From Nymphaea colorata (Eukaryota > Streptophyta > Magnoliopsida > Nymphaeales > Nymphaeaceae), in the NCBI RefSeq assembly GCF_008831285.2, contig NC_045138.2, forward strand, positions 29,917,934 to 29,981,933: DNA of 64,000 bases, given 5' to 3'. Below are positions 51,727-61,494 of this stretch, in pieces. The notes beneath the pieces were generated by a model. That model was not told the DNA's origin. It saw only the letters and a list, made by a program, of their open reading frames with translations, and did not search any database. A program made the translations under genes and the position numbers. The first letter of the stretch is position 1, and each line of letters starts with the position of its first letter.

Positions 51727-51727
51727 G

Positions 51728-51756
<29 letters not shown>
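51727..51756. repeat. (TA)n microsatellite
   Basis: About 14 TA units interrupt the AGAGCGGAAGA block at the end of unit D; the matching place in unit C has no such run. Confidence 0.95.
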
Positions 51757-51758
<2 letters not shown>

Positions 51759-52389
51759 TTATTGAAATGAACAAGTTTTGTACTTGCTCAAAAGAATCTC
51801 ATGTCTTCTATCCTAATGCATCTGGTTGTTTCGAAGTGTATCTATGAGCATACCCCAAAAATAGGGCAAATTCATGAAATACTTTAACAAGTGTTTTATG
51901 AATGTAGCTCACTTTTTTGGGCAGTTTCATGAAACAACTGTTGACAAACCGATCTCACAATTGATACATATCGATCATTTTTGACAAGCTATACGTGTGA
52001 AGGCCTCTCGTAACACCTCAACGCTATTCCAAGTCTACAGGTTTGTGGAAATCGGTGGTGACTTTGGTTCATTTTCAGAATTGTATGTTAATGCATGAAT
52101 TTAATGTGCGTCGAGCCGTTGTAGGTAATTAAATGTCTCTATAAGAAAATACAGTATTTTTGAAAGACAAGTTTTCTTATTTTATGTTTAAAGAACATTA
52201 TGTGCTTGTTTCAAGAAACATGTACCATTATGTATGACATTTGATTGTCATATTCGAAAAATAATATTTATAATCATGCTATGTTTCCTAAAATAAGGAC
52301 AAGGTGTTTATGAATAATGTGCTTTAAGAATCTGTGTAGTACAATATATTCTTATCAAACTGGATGAAGCAGTGTTCTAAGAAGTTGGA

Positions 52390-52967
52390 AAATTTTTTTC
52401 TATGTGAAAACTGGATCTACAGCCATTCCCAGTGGAAACTGGTCGGAGATCTTGGAAAACAGCCGTAGATAAACCAAGCACGACTGAATTTTTTCAGGAG
52501 AAAATTAACCTGTAATTGCTGTTTGTATGCGCTATTATCAGATGCCTGTTTTATGCTATGACAAATTTTCCGCCATTAACCGGTGTTTGAGATTGAATTT
52601 CTTCTCCAAATTCATGACCTAGAAAGCTAGGATTAAGAAAAGGAAAGTACACAAGAAGAGAGGAAGAAAAGGGAAAGAAGAGGTCTCACGAAGATTCCTT
52701 TGCCAAATTTATACAACTACAATGATCAATCTACGCTCTGTAATCGAAGCAATGTCCTTCAGGCTTCTGTCATGGGAAGTTAGTGACTATGTCATGCCTC
52801 TGTGCCTCTAGTCAGGACAAGTCATCTGCTCGGATTCTTCAGCTGCAATACAAGAGTTGAAAGCACGCTGTGATGCAAGCAAGACTAGTGAATCTTCTGA
52901 AAAACAACAACATGAGGAGCTCAAATTGGCACACACTTTCTTCTTCTTTTTCTCTACACGAAAAGTT
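52390..52967 (-). other. 3' flank of the RopGEF gene
   Basis: Downstream sequence, part of it probably 3' UTR, of which diverged copies lie at 40100-40600 and 47210-47880. It holds the blocks CCTAGAAAGCTAGGATTA, CTCTGTAATCGAAGCAATGT and TTGGCACACACTTTCTTC. Confidence 0.7.
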
Positions 52968-55588
52968 TTAGTGCCTTGATGTTGGGCTTCTAAGGCCACC
53001 CAGATTCTCAAGCTTCTCAATGTAAGAGATCTTCTTGGTTGTCACAATGTTGGCAGGTTTCACAAATAACTTCGCATCTTTATGCATCATGTCCTGTGGA
53101 TTACCTGTTTGATCCTGCTTATCCGAGTCTGTTTCTTGATCAACTTGCCAGCCCATGAAATCAGATAGAGTCATGCCATTTCCGCCACCTTCCACGGAGT
53201 TGATTTTCTTGACCTTTTCTACAGTATTTGGGGGCTTACCAGGGCTATTATTCTGATGGGCAAGTGAAGGGTTTCTTGTGAGAGAATCGACAAACAGAAC
53301 ATCATCTATTCGTGATAGGACCGTGAATGCTAGGCTTTCCAATACTCTGGAGTAGCTCTCTATTATAGAATGGCCAACATCCTGCAAAGCAAAGAACAAG
53401 AGCACTGAATGTTAACAAAAATTTAATTATCAAGGCCATGAGAAACAAAATTTAGCACGGTTGCTTTGAACTTACTTTGTTGTATTGGATCTTGCTGATA
53501 TCAAGCGCAGATTGAGGAATTCCTGGAAATCTCTGCTTAAGGAGAAGCAAAATGGTTTCTGCTCTTTCTTCGAACTGCTCTCTTTTTTCCAAGCTTACAG
53601 CAGAACCCCATGATGATTTTCCATCCTTGTTGTGCATCTTTCGTTGCCAAATTATCACCGAGGCTTCAATCCTATTCATCAAGTCCAAAATTTTATGCTC
53701 TGTGGAGAGGTCAATGGTGGAAAGAAAGTGTAGAGGATCGAAGCTATCCACTGTGATACTTCGATATATTGAATCGCCTAAGCTTGCTCGTCCATTCTTA
53801 CCATCAAAAAGGGAAACAAAGCTCGGTTAATCAAATTGTTGTCATCTTATGTTATCTGTAAAGAAATTATCTTTCACGCAAAAGCATCTTCATCTTCCTA
53901 AAATGGGTTATTCAGGATTATTTGATAAACTCCATAACCTTGTTGGTACTACAAATGTGATATTGTAAATTTCAAGAATAAGGTACTCCTGCCATCTTAA
54001 GCAAATCTGCAATTAAAGATGGCAAATTTTTCCCAGAAAGTCAATACCTTTGGGAGGGATTCGATGTACGCTTCAGGAATCTCCATTTCGGTGAGCACCT
54101 GCGCGTTGATGGCCATTGCTGCCTTGAGGACTTGGTTGACGGAGTCCTTCTGAAACTGAAGCCATTTTCTTGATATATCGGACAATCCCTCGGGGGGAAC
54201 TCTTGGTTTAGGAAGCCACCATTTGTCTCCCTGTCTCTGCTGGGCACTCCCTTTATCTGCTTCTTCTTGGTCTCTAGAAACATACCAGAACTCATTCCGA
54301 TCTTTGAAATTATCAAGGTACTCCTGCTCAAAGCCAATATATGTTGGTATTTCAATCCATGTCGACTTTTATTCATAAAATGGACTAACCATGAAAAAGA
54401 TGAAGAGAAAAATTGAGTTTTTCATACTATTAGCATGGCATCAAGTTTTCGAAGGGCTGGGATATTAACAAGCAAGTCCTTCCGCTGACGGGTCACCATT
54501 ACCTGCACACAAGACGCACGAGACGTTTAGAACCATTACAAATGAATCGACTGCAACCAAGTTCAATGGATGCAGTGATCTGTGGCCATTTTAATCAGAT
54601 TTAATCGAACAGTCTCTCAGCAGAGAAAAACATGATTGATAGTTGGTACTGCTGATGACGGAGACGGGAAAGAAAATGAAGTTTCGAAATTTTTGTATCA
54701 TTTTAATGCAGTAGCAATGTTCTGAGGGAACAGACTTCTGGGAGGAGTTTGAGAATTTGCAGAATTTTGCTGCTGATATATTCTGAAGGAACATTATGTT
54801 CAGGAAGAACAGGTACCCACCTCCATGCTAGTCCCATCTTTAGCTATCTGCTGCGAAGGAACAAATTCCACAATGTAATCCGTCACAGACAATAGCCAAT
54901 CAACTTCCTTCTTCCATCTTGCTTTTCTTTCCGCAGACATGGGCTCCAACCGGTATTGTTCTCCAAATACTGAAGCTGCTTGAAACAGCAAAAATCGAAC
55001 TACGGATTCACGAACGCTAATAACGACGATGACAACATGAGATGGTGTCCTACGAGGAACTAACCTGCCAAGTTGGTGATTGCATTGGACAGGGCTAATG
55101 CAGATGAAACTCCCTTTCCACCTCCAGACATGTCTTCACCTAACAGCAACTTTGCAAATCGTTCCTTCATCAAGTCAATGTCTGCAAAAGATTCGTAACA
55201 CAGTAAAAGAAGCATTATTGAGAAAAGAATCAGCAATTTCTGCATTGGGAAAGTGTATAGTACATGTGCCAATAGTCTTGCTATTGTAATCAGGTGTACC
55301 AACAAAATAAAACCAACTTCTGGTGTTCCTTCTCTTTTCTCTCGTGAGATTAATGTACTTGCCTGATGGCGGCCGGTCCTTGCTGAGACCATCCTTGCCA
55401 AGTCTTGATTTTGGCGCCTCGTTGGTAGTTTTCCGCAGAGAAGATCCTAACTGACCATCCGATCCTCTGTCCGAAGGCGACTTTGATCCTGCACTCCTGA
55501 ACAGCAGCTTATCATCCACCGCATTACTGCTAGGTTCGAACACCAAACTGTGTGCTTGCCTGCCTTCAACCATCCCCTTCTCAAACAT
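52968..55588 (-). CDS. ROPGEF: Rop guanine nucleotide exchange factor (PRONE domain)
   Basis: Complete gene, seven exons in transcript order: 55588-55363, 55181-55065, 54975-54821, 54502-54428, 54323-54048, 53796-53476, 53381-52968; about 527 residues. RopGEFs activate plant ROP small GTPases at the plasma membrane through the PRONE domain, which spans about residues 76-430 here. Landmarks: [165 protein letters not shown] and [14 protein letters not shown]. The N-terminal 75 residues and the C-terminal 100 are variable, as usual. Intron 1 fits only if a GC donor (CAG|GCAAGT) is used; the nearby GT two bases downstream breaks the frame. The leader is rich in GA repeats. Which RopGEF it is cannot be told. 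Confidence 0.95.
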
Positions 55589-57040
55589 CTTCTATCGATC
55601 AAAAGCAAGACCGAAGACTAGCCTACTAAAAGCAAATCTCCAAGACCAGACCACCATTTCTCTCTGCTTGAATTGGCATAAGGCGCTGTATCAACTCAAC
55701 CAACTTCTTCTCTCCTTTTCGTTTTTCCTACTTCATTCCCTTCATCCCCTCAAAACAGCTAATGGTGTGCATGTACAGAGAGAGACAGAGACAGGGACAG
55801 AGAGAGACTGCGTGTTTGTCTGCTGGAAGAGGAAATGGAGTGGAGAAAGTTTTCTTCCTTTTTCTCTCCTTCTGATCTGTTGTGGGGTGTAAGGCTGGAA
55901 AGGCTGGCAGGGGGATGTGAGAGCCACTAATGCCATTTGGTCGGCTGGCTGTGCAGAGAGAGGGAGAGAGAGAGATCTTAGGGGTTGACTTGCCTTTTTT
56001 GAGCCACCTCAATTACTGAGAAACCTCTTGAGACCGTTGGCTTTCCTCGTTTTGATGAGAGAATCCCCCACCATTGATTCTTTGGGCGTTGGTTTTTTTG
56101 GGAGGTTACAGAGCAGCACTCTCTCTATGTGATCCTCTCGGCTCTTCCTCCTTCATTTTCTGGTTGGCAACAAACGTGGCAGCCACAAATCTTCCCAGAT
56201 AGGCATAAATCAGCCTCCCCAAGAATCAATTGTAATTAATACAATTTTTTCAAAAGAAGGATAGAATCATGCCTGCTTATGGTGAGCCGGCCTCCAACTA
56301 AGGAAATGTTGGCGGTCCATGTCTTCATCTGTTGCTCTTAGGACCGGCCCTTCTTTCAAAGTTAGGTGTTCTATGAACGTGCTGGTAACTCACTCGAAAC
56401 AGCAGATTTTGTCAATAGTGAGACGGCAGACATGCTGGTCAAGTTTCTGAGGGTCCCAGGACGAGAATTGGTCAAGAAGGAACATGATGGCAGTGGCCTG
56501 TTTCATCTAACAGAAGGACAACGTGTGTGTATATACATATATTAAACAGAAAATCATCCATTGTCTCACGCCACCGATACATTGCTTTGGAAGGAACTAA
56601 CGATACATTGCTTTGGAAGGAACTAACTATCTGAGCTTTTCCTGTAGTTCAACACCCAAATCAATGTTTATTAGACGTTCGTCAGTCTGTATTGCCAAAT
56701 ATGCAACATATTGGCCCCTCCTCGGCAGATCAAGAGCAGCTTTTAGTATTTTATTTTCTTAAATTAACAATTTTAAATGCTAATTCAAGCTTGTGGGACT
56801 GCTTCTTTGTAATCTTTCCACAAAATGATTCATCTCTAACCAATGTTAATAATAGCACTTTTCAAAAGAATTACCAATAGACAAGATCAAAGAACAGTAA
56901 TTCAGATTCAAAATTTAATGAACCATAACTTTCTTTAGACAATCGGATCTTTTTTACAAGCTATGCTTGAACATAGGCGTTGCTCTCTTTCTTTTTCTCT
57001 TTCTTCAAGTTTAAACGAAATGAAGTGCACCTGAAACCTT
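55589..57040. other. RopGEF promoter and intergenic sequence
   Basis: The first 400 bases are pyrimidine-rich on the gene strand with GAGAGA tracts (55775-55810, 55955-55975), probably leader and promoter. A direct repeat GATACATTGCTTTGGAAGGA occurs at about 56576 and 56602. No gene seen. Confidence 0.4.
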
Positions 57041-57148
57041 TCAAATTCTTTTAGTTTCCGCAGAGCCGTTTTTCTTGTCAGGCATCACTTGTAACTTCGG
57101 AATGGCTCGGCTCCATTTTCTCCTCACACACTTCGGCTGCCAAGGAAT
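57041..57148 (-). other. Orphan exon-like ORF
   Basis: On the minus strand CTGCAG|ATTCCTTGG opens a 35-codon frame (IPWQPKCVRRKWSRAIPKLQ..., ending ETKRI and a stop). The acceptor context and basic composition look like a terminal exon, but I find no partner exons upstream and do not recognise the protein. Confidence 0.2.
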
Positions 57149-60100
57149 CTGCAGAGTGGAAGAAAGATGACATAAAAAGCATCTACTTTCCAGTTCAAAC
57201 AGTTCAGCAACCTTTATATGGTGTGCTTCGCTTTGCCAGAGAGTTTGCTTTTTCTCGTGAAGTGAAGCGATAGCTCCAAAAAGTTACTGTGTCCTATCAG
57301 ACGAAAAAGCTTCCAAAATAAAGGCAGCAACTTGCAGTTTGTACCAAGATCTCTTTTGGAGGAATCTTAGTCCTCAAGTATTCATTAGTTAGCAGTTTTT
57401 ATGAATTTTCAAGTGTCTGTTTTTATATGAGAACGAGATAACAAGTGATTAAAAAGGCTCCCCATCTCCCACTCTAAAGTTTTGAGCTACACTACACTTG
57501 TCAACTAAATATCATCAACTCCAATGTTTACTATTTAGGAGAATAACATTCATGAGAATTGAGTCAATAATAGGAATTTTATGCCATCACTTGACCAGTT
57601 ATGCTACATCCTTTAAGTTTTTCAAGTATCTTTTTTATTGTTGTTATTCATTAATTGAAAAGAAAACATAAAAAACATCTATTTGTTGTTTTTTTATTGT
57701 TATTATTGTTTTTCAAGTATCTTTATAGTTGTGTTTGTTTCACTGTGGATTAAAGATCCATGGTACCTAAGATCTTAGATCCATGGATTTAAGGTGGGAC
57801 CAACCTCTCTCCCCCCTTCTAAATTTATGGTTTTTAACATATAGCATGAATATAAAATTCATGTTACTGAAATTGATCTAAAAAATTACAGGTTTTTGTG
57901 CAGCCTCAAATCTTCCATCCAAAGTGGGGAGGAAAAAAAGGGGCTGGAAAAGGTAGTCTGGAAGGTTGAAATTACTGTTTATGTGTGTTTTTCAACGCTC
58001 TTTCATTTTTATGATTCATCCATTTTAGGTTGGAAGAAAATTATTGTCAAAACCCTAAAAAAAAAATCAGTTTTTGAAAATAATCCGTCTTCCACGCCTT
58101 TTTCTAACCCATTTCACACCTTTTGGCAACTTTAGCGAAACAGTTTTAGAAGTCCATAACGGTGAATTGGATACTTCTTTGAGAGAAAGTGCCATCAATG
58201 AGTAAATTAATTTCTTTTCCTTTGAAAAGCCTGTCTTGCAAAGGTAATTAAATTTACTCAGAAACGCTCCAATTGAAAAGCATATTAATTTGTGAGATTT
58301 TCTTTTCTTGTAAAATTACTTGTATGGAAATTATCTTTTTATGTTCAAATGTTTCAGATCTGTCTAAAATCATGTTCTGCACTTGATTTGTTTGTCAAGA
58401 AAGATACTAGACTCTTCGTTATACATCAAGTTCTTAAGAACGGAAACTGCAAGCGTTTAGTGTTGGACGCGTGTGGAGCCTGAGCATAGGCTTCCTCCTT
58501 CTTTGTAGCCTAAGAGTGGTCATAACCATCCTAAGGGGCATAGTATAGCTGGTCGCGCTGGTAAAAGCATGATCATTAATTCAATTCTTGTGGATTCTAT
58601 TCATCTGAATTGCAAAAAGTGGTAGGCGCTACTCTTGAAATGAATGCTATAATTGTAAGTTTACATAGGTCCCAATGCAACTTTGGACGCCGAGGCAGGA
58701 GGAAAGAGGTCAAGCTTTGACCTCTCATCAATGCAATAAGGTTCCTCCTGCTCACCCAAAAAAGATGGCTAATATCCCTTGTATTTATATAAGGTTCTTA
58801 TTGAAAAGCCATGAATTTTAGAAGACTTAGGTGGTTCTGACACTAAATACATGTCTATAACCCATAAGGAAGGAGTCAAAAAAATTTGGCCAAGAGGCAT
58901 TGGGTATAAAATCTTGGAAATATGAAGATCTAAGATAGGTGGCCAACCTCCTTGAAAGAGCGACCTGGGCTTCACTTTGAGGTTCATTTAGCTGTCCTAC
59001 ATGAGACTGAGGATATTCACCATTCCATGGCACCTTTGGCTCACTTTGGTTTTTAAGAGCTACCAATATGTAAATGAGAATAATTGTTCAGAAATATCAA
59101 TATAAAAATAATAAGTTTTTTTTGGTCCATGTGGGTACTTACAGGTAGCCCACACTTACCTCTAACCCTGACAACACACCAACATAAAAAAAAAAAGAAG
59201 CAATTTTTGTGAGTCTCTATAAGCAATGAACCACACTTTTTTTTACTGAAGGCATTAATAGACTGAAAGTTGTGGCTTAAAAATGATTGTCCATTTATGT
59301 GTCTCATTGAAGGTACTCTGGTTTATAAATCATTTGGTCATGAAAATTCAGCTTGATCATACTTGTCTTGAGGAGGAAATTGTGTTCATATTATGAATTA
59401 AAGAATGTACTCATGAGGGTGTCTCATAAGAAGAGCATTGTGTTCTTAGGAACACATGCATGCTATACAAAATACTATCTTGTTATTTTAGCAAACATGG
59501 TGTCATAATGCGATTCATAAATTCAAACTTAAATGTAACATGTACTCTGAGGTAAGGATATGGTGTTTTATTTTTTCAAGGAAATATGTTCTAAAGGAAT
59601 TGGAATCCAAAGCTAAAGGTAGACAAAGGTAAGATCTAATATTTTGATCCGATTCTCCTAATTATGTTATGGCATGCGTTCGAAGACGTTGTCTTTTAAT
59701 TAAGCTTGATAATCTCCACCAATTGAAAAGTTGAAAAGGGAATAATGGAATTGGAGAACGCTAAATAAGATGAAGATAAATGATAAGGGGCCACAGAGGA
59801 GGTCTTATGTTAGAGCCGGAAAATGAGGAAAATGTCATTTGAATGTGAGCCCTCAATTCCTCCTTTTTGGCTGTGCTGGCATCAATGATGGCGACATCTT
59901 ACCTTTCAATTTAAGTACTGCATTTCACCACTTAAGATATAGAAAAATAACACTTATGTAGTCGAATTAATTACTCACTACATGCCCTTTTACGGACCAG
60001 CTATGGTATGTGGAGCTAAGAATATTGGATGGTGAAGCTAAGAATTTTTCATGAGGATTAGACTAATAAAAGAATAGAGTGATCCCAGTCAATGCATGAG

Positions 60101-60880
60101 AAGGTCATTTAGATTTGATAATATCATGTGAATGGTTGATGAATCTGCTTAAATATTTAAGCAAAATAAAACACTTAAATTATTGGGATTGATTCATGAA
60201 ATACTCACAAAGTGTTATTAATATCAAATGACTCTAAAAATACACCATGTCCTTGATGATGAATGAGTTAGCTGTCGCCATGGTATCCAAATAAACCAAT
60301 AAACAACACTAACGTTAAATGCCATAATTATTTTTATGACTCCAACCTCCACCTTTTATTTCTATTTCATATTTTTTATGGGTTTTTTTATTAATAAATT
60401 GTTTCAATGACTTTAAGGGGCATATGATAAGCTGGTAGCGATTAGATGCGCCTGAAAGGTTTTAGATTTGATAGATATTGCTCTTATGGACTGTCAAAAA
60501 AAAGTAGAGGTAAGATGACTCACTGCCAACCCGACGCTAATACATATTATAAGTGTTTCATTTTGTCGTGTGGCAGATTCTAGTGTCATTTAGCCCAAAC
60601 GTTACCGTAGATTCATCAAGCGCACAAACTTTCTGCCCTAAATTTTCTTTTCTTCCCACCCCCATTGTCGACTTAGGCCCCAGTATTTTCAGGACAATAA
60701 TTCATTGTCGAGTATTCAAATCATGTGTATCAGAAAAGCGAGAAAAAGAGAAAATTGAAATCCTGATTTTCTCGATTTGCCAGAGGAGTTGGTGGGTGCC
60801 AGAATCGTCAGTGGTTGCGTCACTCCCAACAAACGGGACAAACCTAGACCAGAAAAGCGACTGCCTTCCTGCGCTGTATC
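57149..60880. other. Intergenic between RopGEF and the reductase gene
   Basis: About 3.7 kb of AT-rich sequence. A minus-strand frame at 58827-59066 (contains PWNGEYPQSHVGQ) is unlike the surrounding low-complexity sequence and may be transposon-derived, but I cannot assign it. No other gene-like signal found. Confidence 0.35.
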
Positions 60881-60889
60881 TATAAAAAG
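60881..60889 (+). promoter_or_regulatory. Candidate TATA box of the reductase gene
   Basis: TATCTATAAAAAG spans this position, 188 bases before the ATG at 61069, with a pyrimidine-rich leader between. Confidence 0.5.
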
Positions 60890-61068
60890 TTAAAAAAACC
60901 ATGCAAGTTTGTCCGTTCCCCTCTTCTCCATCTCCATCTCTCCCATTCACTCGTAGTTCATCCATTCCCTCGTGCCCTCATAGTAGGAAGGAGCTGGAGA
61001 CAGAGTGAGGGCGTTGCTCCGCCTTTTGACATCTTCCTCCTCCTGCCCCACTCCGTTTCCATCCAGAA

Positions 61069-61494
61069 ATGGAGAGCTTGGGGGTTCTGATGATGCACCC
61101 AATGATACCTTATCTGCAGGAGGAGCTGGACAAGCGATTCAGACTCTTCAGGTACTACGATGCCGCCAACAAGAAAGAGTTCCTCTCTCTGCATTCTCCT
61201 TCCATCAAGGCCGTCGTCGGCAACAGCATAGTTGGTGCCAGCGCCGAGCTCATCGACGCGCTCCCCAACCTGGAGATCGTCTCCACCAACAGCGTAGGTC
61301 TGGACAAGGTGGACCTCCGCAAGTGCAGGGAGAGAGGGATCAAGGTTACCAACACCCCCGACGTTCTCACCGACGACGTCGCCGACCTTGCCATCGGTCT
61401 TATGATCTGCACCCTCCGCCATATCTGCGCCTCCGACCGGTACGTCAGGAAAGGCCTTTGGAGAGGTTTGGGAGAGTATAAGCTCACCACCAAG
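61069..61494 (+). CDS. Hydroxy(phenyl)pyruvate reductase, exon 1 (partial gene)
   Basis: First exon (142 codons) of a D-isomer-specific 2-hydroxyacid dehydrogenase of the plant HPR2/HPPR group, which reduces hydroxypyruvate, glyoxylate or 4-hydroxyphenylpyruvate with NAD(P)H in the cytosol. It starts [20 protein letters not shown] and includes [55 protein letters not shown] and ends EYKLTTK at donor AAG|GTTGGT. In this group the first exon usually ends at this point and the second carries the NAD-binding GxGxxG fold and the catalytic Arg/Glu/His. I find no such exon up to 64000, so the intron is at least 2.5 kb or the gene is broken. The exon is GC-rich against an AT-rich surround. Confidence 0.93.

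Larger units (their letters stand above)
48580..51830 (+). repeat. Amplified unit D
   Basis: Begins immediately after the RopGEF-derived intron match. It is colinear with unit A: CTGATCTTTGCAGATC at about 48670, CTGTTGATCGGC at 48942, CATGGGGGATCGG at 49225, TATTTATACTGGATTTCG at 49373, the GC-rich core at 49648-49800, a donor-like GCAG|GTATGC at 50056, the repeat array near 50265-50360, and the TTTAGAGAGAGA/AAGCTAGTCCATCTAC block at 51515-51715. An LTR-like fragment (50880-51300) interrupts its 3' part. Confidence 0.7.

Noticed and set aside
58827-59066. Minus-strand 79-codon frame as a gene
   Set aside because: No recognisable family, no supporting splice partners or promoter; possibly transposon-derived but not supportable.
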